Shown piece after piece: positions 1 to 8,206 of a stretch of DNA of 14,325 bases. The position numbers were made by a program, and so were the translations under genes. The notes beneath the pieces are model-generated. The model was not told the DNA's origin. It did not search any database and worked only from the letters and a program-made list of their open reading frames with translations. Numbering within the stretch: the stretch's first letter is position 1; each line of letters opens with the position of its first letter. The stretch comes from Carex sylvatica. Lineage: Eukaryota; Streptophyta; Magnoliopsida; Poales; Cyperaceae. The DNA is taken from assembly GCA_964058845.1 (NCBI GenBank), contig CAXKVR010000092.1:1-14325 (forward strand). Direction: 5' to 3'.

Positions 1-2
1 GG

Positions 3-2288
3 GCGGAGCTCCAACGCTTGTGCCCTAACCATGGCCTTGACATGTGGTTGCTTTTTCAATTCTTTTATGGGGGTTGCACTATAGCTACCAAAACTCATTT
101 AAATTCAGCTGCAGGGGGAAACATGTCACGAATGAATCCGGTACAAGCCATGGCAATGATCGAAGATATGACGATCAACCAAAGGGAGTGGACAGCCGAG
201 AGAGGTGGATGAGCCTACAACATGCCGGGAGTCATGAAAGTAGACGAGGTTACCGCCTTGAGAGCCCAAATGGAGGCCTTACAACATCAAATGACACAAA
301 TGCAAAATGTCAAATCCGTGACTCAGAAGGCCCCATGCGGCATATGTGGAGATGAGACTCATATCACCGTCGATTGCCACGCCCTTCAAGATGGAGATGA
401 TGTTGAGCAAGCGAACGCCATGTTCTATAATCAAGGTGATAAGAGGAATGACCCGATCTACAACAAGGTTAGGCAAAATGATAATTTCAATTCGAATTTT
501 TACAACCCTAACACAAAGTGGAACCATCCGAATTTCAAATGGAGGACAGAAAATGACAACTCCAATCAATACCAAGGAAATTCCAATCCATACCAAAATC
601 GGTCAAACCAAACCTCGTACCAATGTCCTTCTCAAAGCAACAACCTAGAAAAGATGATTCAAGAACTGATGATCCAACAAAGCGGCTTCATAAGCCAACA
701 AAATGACTTCATAAGTCAACAAAGAAACGTCAACACCGACGTTTTGGATTCCTTGAGAAACTTGAACAATAGGTTCGACTTCTTAGAGACTAAGACAAAT
801 ATGCTTGAGACTCAAGTAGCACAACAAGTATCCTTATACTCTCGCCAACAAGGGACACTTCCGGGCAAACCCGACATCAACCCGAGGGAGCACGCAAAGG
901 CTATAAATTTGAGGAGCGGTACGAGATACGAATGACCAAAAATGCTGAGCATAGATGAGCAGGAACAACCACCAAAGGAGACACAACCACCTCCGGCCTC
1001 TCTCAATGCGAAGAAACCGGCATCGGATCAACCTCACGAACCAGGTAACTCTATCTCGGTTAAGGTAAAACCAATTGAAACACCCAAGTATGTCATACCA
1101 CAAAGGTTTATACCATTTTCTCAGAGGTTAGTAAAGAATAAACTCGACCAACAATATGCTAAGTTCGTAGAACACCTCAAGAAATTGAATATCACCATCC
1201 CTTTTACCGAAGCAATTACTCACATGCCCTCTTATGTAAATTTTTTGAAAGATATTCTATCGAACAAAAGAACAATTGAGGAAGTAGGCACGGTATCCCT
1301 CAATGAGGAGTGTAGCGCTATCTTCTTAAACAAGCTACCTCCAAAACTGAAGGATCCGGAGAGTTTTGCGATTCCATGTGTAATATGTGATACCAAATTT
1401 GAGAGGTGCCTATGTGATTTAGGCGCTAGCGTAAGCCTTATGCCAAAGACCGTTTACCAAAGGTTAAATCTTATCGATTTGAAACCCATAAGAATGTCAT
1501 TACAACTAGCCGATAAGACGGTACGGTACCCCGAGGGTATAGCGGAAGATATAATTGTCATGATTGGTAAGTTCTTTGTCCCGGTAGATTTTGTGATTGT
1601 TGAGATGGAAGAGGATACTCATACCCCTCTCCTATTGGGGCGTGATTTCCTCACCACTGCAAAAGCAAACATTGATGTCAAAGAAGGAAAGATATCATTT
1701 GACATCGGGGGTGAAAAGGTAAATTTTCATATGTTTAATGCCATCAAATATCCTTCAAATGATAATGATTCTATTTGTAGATTGAATATTTTAGATTCTA
1801 TTATAGCCACCCAGATGGAGGAAGAGATGGTGAATGAGCAACTGGACCAAATCCTTGAAGAAACCGACTTCGAAAATAATCAATTTGACGAAAATACACC
1901 TGAGTGCGGATCTCCCACCCGCACTGACATTCAGTGCATCCGCACTCAGCCTCCTGAAGCTGCAGAAACAATTGCCCAAGCCCAGTGCGGCCCAGCCACC
2001 CGCACTTGTCAAATTCTGCACAGATTTTCACCATTTCATCAAATTCCAATGCACCGAAGGTCGAGCTCAAACCTTTGCCACCCAGCCTTCGCTATGAATA
2101 CTTTGGAGAAGACAAGACATATCCGGTTAATAGAGAATATGTGCGAGAGAAGTCGGTGGCAACATCTGAAACCGACAAACCTCGAGAAAATCAACACAAA
2201 ATGGGGCAATGGGGAGGCCGCCCTCCCGATCCTCCATCCAAGCGTTGAGGCCGCACAGCACCACCACCACCTTCCGCCAATAGAGTAG
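3..2288 (+). pseudogene. Element A Gag-protease polyprotein, 5' truncated, two in-frame TGA
   Basis: This is the structural and protease frame of a Ty3/gypsy retrotransposon: Gag packages element RNA and the protease cleaves the polyprotein. One frame runs from the window edge to the stop at 2286-2288. It starts inside the Gag capsid region (CPNHGLDMWLLFQFFYGG). A coiled-coil-like stretch follows, then a canonical CCHC zinc knuckle (C-x2-C-x4-H-x4-C, nt 336-377), an N/Q-rich segment, and the PREHAKAINLRSG motif at the Gag-protease junction. The protease has DLGASVSLMP with the catalytic Asp codon at 1416-1418 and LLLGRDFLTT near 1629-1658; DLGAS instead of DTG/DSG is usual for this plant lineage. 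The frame is interrupted by TGA at 210-212 and 933-935, without frameshift. The last ~180 codons match no pol domain I recognise and include LTR-type hairpin repeats. There is no reverse transcriptase, RNase H or integrase. I see it as a Gag-protease-only element; a deletion of pol is the alternative. Confidence 0.88.
1903..2006. repeat. AGTGCGG/CCGCACT hairpin repeats inside the element A reading frame
   Basis: Three inverted repeats lie within the frame. The long ones are 1903-1925 and 1984-2006: 7-bp arms AGTGCGG and CCGCACT around a 9-base loop. The short one is 1933-1946, AGTGC and GCACT around 4 bases. The order long-short-long mirrors the arrays in the U3 of the LTR at 3766-4087. The unit at 1984 differs from the LTR unit at 3888 by one base in 23. 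This stretch is translated as residues such as CGSPTRT and CGPATRT. Confidence 0.85.
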
Positions 2289-3597
2289 TTCATGTTTCTC
2301 CCTATTTACTTTTATTTATTTTTACGCATTGGGGACAATGCTTAATTTAAGCTTGGGTGATGGGAAGAAATTGTATCTTTGCATGCATGTTTAATTATTT
2401 TTTTAAAATTTAATTATTTTTTAAAATTTAGGATTTATAACCTTGACATTTACTTGACCATGAATAGCTTTTGTGATTTTGAACTTAATTGCTTGAAATT
2501 GCAAATTTGTCAAGATGTTTTATAGGGTTGTAAAAAAAAAAAATAGAGTCTTGCATAATTGAACCTAATTGTTTGAAAATGCATAAAGTACAAAATCAAG
2601 TTTAATTTTTGTGTTAAAAGTTGGCAAAAACAAAAGTTTTGATAAATTTGAGTGATTGTCGAAAAATTAGAAATTTTAATGAGAATTTTAACGAGTTTTT
2701 AGGAATACCCTTGGAATAATTTGAAATAACACCATAAATTGGCGAAAAACTTAGTGAAAATAAAGGTTTACGAAAATGAAAACTTAGGAATTAAATTTTT
2801 TTTTTTTGAAAATACAACCTATATGTAGAAAATGAATTTAGAAAGATCGGGATATTCATGAGTATGATTTAATGCATATGGATGTGTGTATTCATGATAT
2901 TTTGCAAAAATTGTTGAAAATTGTTGAAAATTAAAAAATTTAAGAAAATAAGATTCCGCTTGCTTATGTTACGGCGATATGACGTACTTATAGCAATGAG
3001 TCATCGACACTCTGCTCCGCTAGTTTGCCCGATAAAGTGACCGGGTTCGTACTAAACATGTGAGTTCGTGTCATGGAAGGGTTGAACCATGAGCATGCAA
3101 ATGCACTTTTGAATTAAAACGGTATGGATTAGCCATCTATAACTAACCGATTTTGTCCTAAGGATAAAGATTTATAGTGTCATAAAATAAAAACAACAAA
3201 ATAAAAAATTAAATTTTGCAAATATCAACACACGATGTCCGCGACTTTCTAACCTAAGCTTCATCCAAGCTTGGGGGAATTTTAAAAGAATTTTCACAAA
3301 TAAGAATGCATTTTTTTTGTAACAAATTTAGATATCCGAACTTTACAAATTCTAAGGCTTTAAGAAAATATAAGTTAAAGTAATTAAATTGTGGGGTGAA
3401 CCATAATTAGTCAAGGGTTGAACTTTAAATTTGTAGAAGATTTACATTGCGATTTTTTTTAATGCTTGGCAAGCTCATACAAATTTATCCTAGTTTGAGA
3501 AATGTATACTTGATATATGGGGTTAAATTAGAGATTGAATTGTAGTCCAAGTTTAGATGTTGCTTGGGGACAAGCAATGTTCAAGCTTGGGATAATT
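2289..3597 (+). other. 3' non-coding region of element A
   Basis: No coding region is visible; the sequence is very AT-rich with many A and T runs. At 2390-2426 there is a two-copy T/A-rich tandem repeat of about 18 bp. A less AT-rich island at about 2953-3110 stands out. The motif AAGCTTGGG appears three times (2349-2357, 3267-3275, 3583-3591). Two of these copies, at the start and end of the region, are preceded by TTGGGGACAA. Such GGGGACAA...AAGCTTGGG blocks are, from general knowledge, common downstream of the coding part and next to the 3' LTR in this plant lineage. Confidence 0.7.
3583..3597 (+). promoter_or_regulatory. Putative polypurine tract region before the LTR
   Basis: AAGCTTGGGATAATT lies directly before the TG that opens the LTR at 3598. 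In LTR retrotransposons the plus-strand primer is a purine-rich tract touching the 3' LTR. The tract is impure, so the assignment rests mainly on position. Confidence 0.5.
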
Positions 3598-3765
3598 TGA
3601 TAAGCATAAATTATAAAACCATTATATCTTGTTTTTATCAATAAATAGCTCCAAATATCTTGTACTTTGAATATAAAGTGAATAAAATACACCTAGAATC
3701 AAGTTACTGTGGTTGTTTGGCTTTAGAATGCAGGAAAAAGATGAAAATTACAGAAAATACTTCTC

Positions 3766-4087
3766 AGTGCGGGTCATCCACCCGCACTCACAGACAGTGC
3801 GGACGCACTCATCACTTAGCCAAAATTTCCACCATCTCAGCGCAATCCAGAAAAAGTCCGAGCCCAGTGCGGACGCACTGAGAGTCCAGTGCGGCCCAGC
3901 AACCCGCACTCAGCACTTAGCCAATTTCAGAAACTGCGCGCCACATGCTCCAGTGCGGGTCATCCACCCGCACTAATATACAGTGCGGTCGCACCAAAAG
4001 TAATGCGCAGAATTTCCAGACTGATAAAAAAGGAAACTTCAATTCAGTGCGGGTCATCCACGCACTCATATACAGTGTGGACGTACT
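3766..4087. repeat. U3 array of eight AGTGCGG-type hairpins
   Basis: Long units (AGTGCGG, 9-base loop, CCGCACT) are at 3766-3788, 3888-3910, 3952-3974 and, with a 2-base deletion, 4046-4066. Short units (AGTGCGGACGCACT or close variants) are at 3796-3809, 3866-3879, 3982-3995 and a diverged one at 4074-4087. They lie 170-490 bp upstream of the TATA box. Stems of 5-7 bp could form hairpins in DNA or RNA, or act as palindromic protein-binding sites; neither role is shown. Confidence 0.88.
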
Positions 4088-4255
4088 AAACCCGCAGACT
4101 GCCAGAATTACATATTTTCAACATGGATTCTATTTTTGGCGAGCCAAAGATGATTTTTTACAGCTAAATTTGGACACATCAGTCCAGGGAAACAAGTCAA
4201 AAATAACACCCACTAACCCCACCTTCTAGCCTCTAAATCGGGCATAGTCCTTGGC

Positions 4256-4263
4256 TATAAAAG
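4256..4263 (+). promoter_or_regulatory. TATA box of the element A LTR
   Basis: TATAAAAG in the context GGCTATAAAAGAGAG. Transcription would start about 30 bases downstream, near 4286-4295, in an A/C-rich stretch followed by a CT-rich leader. The start position is inferred. Confidence 0.65.
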
Positions 4264-4341
4264 AGAGAGTTATTTCCCATTCAAGGAGAACACAACACAC
4301 ACCTCACATCTCTCTCTCTCACATCTCACATCCAATTTTCA

Positions 4342-4530
4342 TTGAGACATAGCGATAAATCTGCAACCATCCTAGGAGTTCCGGAAGCTTTTCAAGGAAG
4401 GAGAAGAAGGTTCAAGCAAGAAGAAGGCAAGATTGAGCTTCTTGATTCAATAAATGGTGTAACTATTTCTTTATTTCATTTCTTCTTATTTTTGCCAACT
4501 TTTGTAATGGATCTCTCCAAGAGAGAGTAG
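4342..4530 (+). CDS. Small ORF in the LTR leader, 62 aa, conserved in the second copy
   Basis: This ORF sits just downstream of the inferred transcription start, so it would be an upstream ORF on element RNA. The peptide has a basic stretch (RRRRFKQ), then a hydrophobic segment (ISLFHFFLFLPTF), and ends MDLSKRE. The copy at 7545-7745 keeps the same frame, the same end and most residues after the basic stretch. The surrounding DNA is conserved to a similar degree, so this may be nucleotide conservation only. I recognise no family. It could equally be untranslated leader. Confidence 0.25.
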   Translation: MRHSDKSATILGVPEAFQGRRRRFKQEEGKIELLDSINGVTISLFHFFLFLPTFVMDLSKRE

Positions 4531-4830
4531 ATCTCTTTCTAGGGGTTTAGGTCAATGCATGAACTTGTTTAATTGTATCTTATTCGGTTATTTATTTTTA
4601 TTATGATTGTTTTATGGGATTTGATGCTAATTTCTGAGATTTATAATTTGTGTTAACTACGTAATTAGTACTTAAAATCGATGTAGTTCCGCTTTGGATT
4701 CGAAAGAACCAAAGAAGTTAGGATGAGAGGAGAGTACTAATTATGAACACAAATACCTTAGGTTTTGATTAAGGTCTAACCAACTGCGAAATCAAACCGG
4801 AACTACAGAAATTAGGGTTAGGGACTTGGT

Positions 4831-4990
4831 GAAGGACGTAACTGTGAAGTCATACCCTAATTAGGACATCTCAAATTGAATCGGATATTAGTATGAAGGA
4901 CGTAACTGTGAAGTACCAATATTTGAGGAGATGAGAGACTAACAAGAGCTTATGGTCTAGGTAGCTAGGATGAAGGACGTAACTGTGAAG
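4831..4990 (+). repeat. Three spaced copies of GAAGGACGTAACTGTGAAG in R-U5
   Basis: Identical 19-base copies lie at 4831-4849, 4895-4913 and 4972-4990, with start-to-start spacing of 64 and 77 bases. The second LTR copy has the three sites at 8047, 8111 and 8188 with exactly the same spacing. The sequences between are not repeats of one another. Confidence 0.9.
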
Positions 4991-5462
4991 CCCGAATTGC
5001 TTAGGCACGTTATTACTTCACGAAAGTGATCCTTAATGACATATTAGGTTAGAAACCTCATCAAATCATACATGAATTTAAACAAATACCAAATAGATAG
5101 AATTAACAAGGGATTGTAGACCGAATACCCCTAGATCTTCTTAAACTTGAAAGCAAACCAATATTTACTTTATTTATTTTATTTACATCTATTGTTTACA
5201 ATTCCTTATTCTCGGGTATTGAACCTAACCTTTAGGATTACTTAAACAAAACCCCCAATTCTACTTTTATTGCACTTTACTTCTTTTTATTATTTTCTAA
5301 AATTAGTTGATTAAGTCTAAACCTAGTATCTAAACTTACTCCCTGAGGATCGATACCCGATAATATACTACGCGGTAGGATTGTGCACTTGCAATCTTAA
5401 CTTAAAAGTGTATTAAAGGTTAAAAGGTACAGCTTGCTGTACTGAAACTTTGTACTATACAT

Positions 5463-5564
5463 TTTTGGTGCAACAGTAGCCAAGCATCTACAAGTAATGC
5501 TGCACCTGCAGCTGGTACCAAAAAATCTAGTCATATATTAGGTTTATTCGGACGTCGTATCTGA
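5463..5564 (+). pseudogene. Short coding-like 3' tail (about 33 codons), unrecognised
   Basis: The frame is open from directly after the LTR to a TGA at 5562-5564. It reads as an A/S/T-rich stretch (ASTSNAAPAAGTKKSS) then HILGLFGRRI. The composition looks more like a protein C-terminus than random AT-rich DNA, but it is short and lacks a start. If real, it is the tail of a gene cut by insertion of element A. The first bases (TTTTTGGTGC) also resemble the start of a primer-binding region, which is the competing reading. Confidence 0.25.
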
Positions 5565-5915
5565 AAAACTTACTCTTTTGCTTGTGTGAACTTATTTGTT
5601 TGGTTGGAACTAAGTTATGAACTTTAATTGTATTGTTGAACTTTAATTGTATTATTGAACTATGTTAGACTATTTTAGAACTACACTTATTTGTAACATA
5701 TTCAACAATTAATTCTGAGATAAATAATAAATTAATTATCAAACAAGAAGGTAGTTTTGAATTAATTTGCAGCATCGATATGAGAGATATGAACAGTCAA
5801 ATGATAATTTGATCTTCTAAAATACACAAAAGTTCATAAATGATCTCCTAAAATACATTAAGAAACATCTTACAACAGAAATACTAAATTGATGAATTTA
5901 AAACCCTACTGTGTG
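5565..5915. other. AT-rich stretch without a gene
   Basis: No coding signal is seen on either strand. It contains a two-copy 19-bp tandem repeat at 5619-5656 (GAACTTTAATTGTATTGTT, second copy one base different) and a partial third start at 5657. Confidence 0.6.
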
Positions 5916-6240
5916 CACAAGTAATCATACTTCTTAGCAGCCAACTTTCGATTAGTGACACCCGACAATGTGCTCGCCTTACCAGTATAAGTACACGGAA
6001 CAAAGTCATCGTCTAATGTTGGAGGCTCTGCATCAATTTTTTTTTCAAACTATATCCGTATGGATTTTCCACAAAGTCATTGTCTGAAATTTCAAACTGA
6101 ATTGGATGTTGACCAAATCTTTTTCTAAGAAAGTAGAATTTACGGTGGCATATTTTCTCGTCATTATTGCCATGTCCACTTATTAACCCTCATCTCGCTA
6201 CGCCACGATTGGAAGATCTACCTCGGTTGCTATTGTTCAT
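5916..6240 (-). pseudogene. Decayed antisense coding fragment, about 107 codons, unrecognised
   Basis: On the minus strand an ATG at 6240 opens MNNSNRGRSSNRGVAR, then meets TGA at 6190-6192. Reading on in the same frame gives a coding-like stretch (DEKICHRKFYFLRKRFG, then FEISDNDFVENPYGYS) as far as a run of nine A at about 6047-6055 (minus strand). There the frame shifts. The next frame continues coding-like (DAEPPTLDDDFVPC, then NRKLAAKKYDYLCTQ) to TAG at 5916-5918. One stop and one homopolymer frameshift mark decay. No family is recognised. It lies on the same strand as, and 224 bp downstream of, the PHD-like fragment, so the two may derive from one gene or gene pair. Confidence 0.45.
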
Positions 6241-6464
6241 CCCGTTCAACAATAAAATAAACATAAAATAATACAACCCATATACAACATAAATACTACA
6301 ACATAAATTAATAAAATCCAGATACAATACAAAATAATACAATACCGTCTAGTTCATAAAATAAAATAACATAATATTCATATATTAAAAACCAGTTCAA
6401 ACATAACAATTATACAAGCCGTTAGAGTTCAAACATAAAAAACTACAACAGAATACAATCCAGA
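6241..6464. other. A-rich spacer between the two antisense fragments
   Basis: The + strand is rich in A with recurring ACAACATAAAT- and AAATAATACAA-like words. No coding signal is seen. It could be an intron or an intergenic spacer of the antisense unit. Confidence 0.5.
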
Positions 6465-6890
6465 CTAAGACTTACGAGCTGAGGAACTTGCTCCCTTCTT
6501 TTCCTCAGCCCGGCGGATGCACCTAGGACACTCTTACTTAGTGAGATGAGCGTCATTCACCGGATCTGTATACGGGTCCATGCAATTGGGGTCAACAGCT
6601 ATGCCACATTTATAACAAAAGAACATATCCACCATATCTCCCTTCACCGCACACAAGCAGCACTGTCCCCATCCAGGTCGAGAGACCCTGTCTGCCCAGC
6701 CTTCCATCAGCATTTTTCTAATTGATGGATCAAGAGTGCTAAGCAATTCTTCGTTATCTTTGGGCGAAAACATACTTTTCAAATTCCTCATTGTGTGGGC
6801 TTCACCCGTTCAAAAATTATTAATAAGTGTTCTTTTTTCTTCAAGTTCGGTTTCACTTATTCCTCTATTTTTTTTCAACTTTGGTGCCAT
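6465..6890 (-). pseudogene. Antisense Cys-rich fragment with PHD-finger-like spacing, two in-frame stops
   Basis: The minus-strand frame starts at ATG 6888-6890 (MAPKLKKNRG) and runs to TAG at 6465-6467, about 142 codons. It is interrupted by TGA at 6810-6812 and TAA at 6534-6536 but not by frameshift. A charged N-terminus is followed by a Cys cluster: C-x2-C, 11 residues, C-x2-C, 7 residues, C, 17 residues, C-x2-C. In a PHD finger the 7-residue gap holds the zinc-binding His as x4-H-x2; here that position is Asp (GIAVDPNC). The TAA falls two residues before the last CPRC, where PHD fingers keep an aromatic residue. The C-terminus is basic (RRAEEKKGASSSARKS). PHD fingers read histone tails. 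Assignment rests on spacing alone; a RING- or knuckle-like domain is possible. The neighbouring LTRs suggest a transposon accessory gene or a captured host fragment. Confidence 0.5.
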
Positions 6891-7486
6891 TGTAACTAGG
6901 GTTTCAAATGACAGTGATGGATTAGACTTGTATTGATTCCATTGATTCTAAATAGCAAGTTAAAAGCTAATTATAACAGTAATTAAAGGCGAATTGTACA
7001 GTAATTATATGCTACGAGTACAATAATCAATGGCTAATTAGAAAATAATTAGAAAGGAATTTTAAAAAAAAAATACTTGTAGCTGTAGTCGCCTAGAAAA
7101 TCGTCAGAAATTGCCTGCGTCTCTCTTTCTCCTTGTCTGCCTTTGAATGGGCTTAGAATGGATTTGGAGTGGACAGGAGAGAGAAAAAAAACTGAATAAA
7201 TAGACATCTATAGAGAACCGCCCGTGGGGGGGGGGGCAGGGGTGGGAGGGCAGTTAGCTATGCATAGCGGACCACCCGTGGGGCTGGTGGTCTGGTATGG
7301 AGGCTGGGCCGCCCGTGAGCCTGACGATTGGGCCAATTTTTAAAAAAAATATGGACTGGAGAGCAAATCTGTAAATTTTTTTTTTTTAGAGTTTTAATAA
7401 AAATGACCGTTAAACGAGTCACAAGTTATCAAATGGTGTCTATTTAGATATAGGGAGGGCCCAATTTGGAATTTATGTGAGGGGGG
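6891..7486 (-). other. Upstream region of the antisense fragment, possible 5' UTR intron
   Basis: No coding region is seen. Read on the minus strand there is a TATTTATT box near 7200, a CT-rich leader-like stretch, a possible donor CAA|GTATTT near 7074, an AT-rich interval, and a possible acceptor CCCTAG near 6898, eight bases before the ATG. This would fit a gene with a 5' UTR intron. It is inferred from signals only. The segment 7330-7486 has T and G runs and no further signal. Confidence 0.3.
7217..7317. repeat. GC-rich CCRCCCGTG repeats with a hairpin
   Basis: Three copies of a CCRCCCGTG core are at 7217-7229, 7271-7283 and 7308-7317. The middle copy forms an inverted repeat, GACCACC (7270-7276) and GGTGGTC (7286-7292), with a 9-base loop. 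A G run follows the first copy at 7225-7236. The block resembles the U3 hairpin arrays of the neighbouring LTRs in GC content and scale, but its sequence is different. Confidence 0.7.
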
Positions 7487-7544
7487 GGTTCATTTTCCAT
7501 TCAAAACACACAATCCACTCTCTTTCTCTCTCACCCCTTGGTGC

Positions 7545-7745
7545 ATGCCAATTTCCATACAATATAGCGATGAACCGATAGAATTTCTTGAAGTTCCTGA
7601 AGTTTTTCTAAGAAGGAGAAGAAGGTCCAAGCAAGATTTCGACAAGATTGAGGTTCTTGATTCAATAAAGGGTGTAACTATTTCTTTATTTTATTTCTTC
7701 TTATTTTTGCCAACTTTTATAATGGATCTCTCCAAGAGAGAGTAG
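7545..7745 (+). CDS. Small leader ORF, 66 aa, partner of the 4342 ORF
   Basis: It ends at the same aligned stop as the 4342-4530 ORF and keeps RRRRRSKQ, KIEVLDSIKGVTISLF and MDLSKRE. The N-terminal 25 residues differ. Function is unknown and translation unproven. Confidence 0.25.
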   Translation: MPISIQYSDEPIEFLEVPEVFLRRRRRSKQDFDKIEVLDSIKGVTISLFYFFLFLPTFIMDLSKRE

Positions 7746-8046
7746 ATCTCTTTCTAGGGGTTTAAGTCAATGCATGAACTTGTTTAATTTTATCTTATTC
7801 GGTTATTTATTTTTATTATGACTGTTTTATGAGATTTGATGTTAATTTCTGAGATTTATAATTTGTGTTAATTACATAATTAGTACTTAAAATCGATGTA
7901 GTTCCGTTTTAGATTCGAAAGAACCAAAGTAGTTAGGACGAGAGGAGAGTATCAAATTATGAACGCAAATACCTTAAGTTTGGATTAGGATCTAACCAAT
8001 TTGTAATCTAAGCTGGAACTACAGAAATTAGGGTTAGGGACTTGGT

Positions 8047-8206
8047 GAAGGACGTAACTGTGAAATCAAACCATAATTAAGACATCTCAAATTGAATCAG
8101 ATATTGGTATGAAGGACTTAACTGTGAAGTATCAATATTCGAGGAGAGGAGAGACTAACAAGAGCTTATGGTCTAGGTAGCTAGGATGAATGACGTAACT
8201 GTGAAA
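8047..8206 (+). repeat. Three spaced GAAGGACGTAACTGTGAAG-like motifs, second LTR copy
   Basis: Copies lie at 8047-8065, 8111-8129 and 8188-8206, with one, one and two substitutions relative to the element A copies. Spacing is 64 and 77 bases, identical to the first LTR. Confidence 0.88.

Larger units (their letters stand above)
3598..5461 (+). mobile_element. LTR of element A (1864 bp), most likely its 3' LTR
   Basis: The copy begins TGATAAGCATAAATTA and ends TACTATACA, giving TG...CA ends. It follows the Gag-protease frame, non-coding region and purine tract in the expected order. Its U3 carries the same AGTGCGG hairpins as the element A frame, which ties it to this element. A TATA box at 4256, a CT-rich leader near 4300-4330, and the U5 signatures GGATCGATACC (5347-5357) and TGTGCACTTGCAATC (5382-5396) give the U3-R-U5 order. 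From about 4268 on it has a second, related copy at 7487-8667. The 5' LTR lies outside the window, so the target duplication cannot be tested. Confidence 0.82.

Noticed and set aside
3766..4087. CRISPR-like array
   Set aside because: Units are short palindromes at irregular spacing without unique equal-length spacers, inside a plant LTR.
3660..4229. Overlapping + strand ORFs in U3
   Set aside because: They only translate the hairpin repeats and lie upstream of the TATA box.
5462..5482. Primer-binding site after the LTR at 5461
   Set aside because: TTTTTGGTGC resembles the usual TTTTTGGCGC start, but the match stops there, and the LTR is better explained as a 3' LTR.
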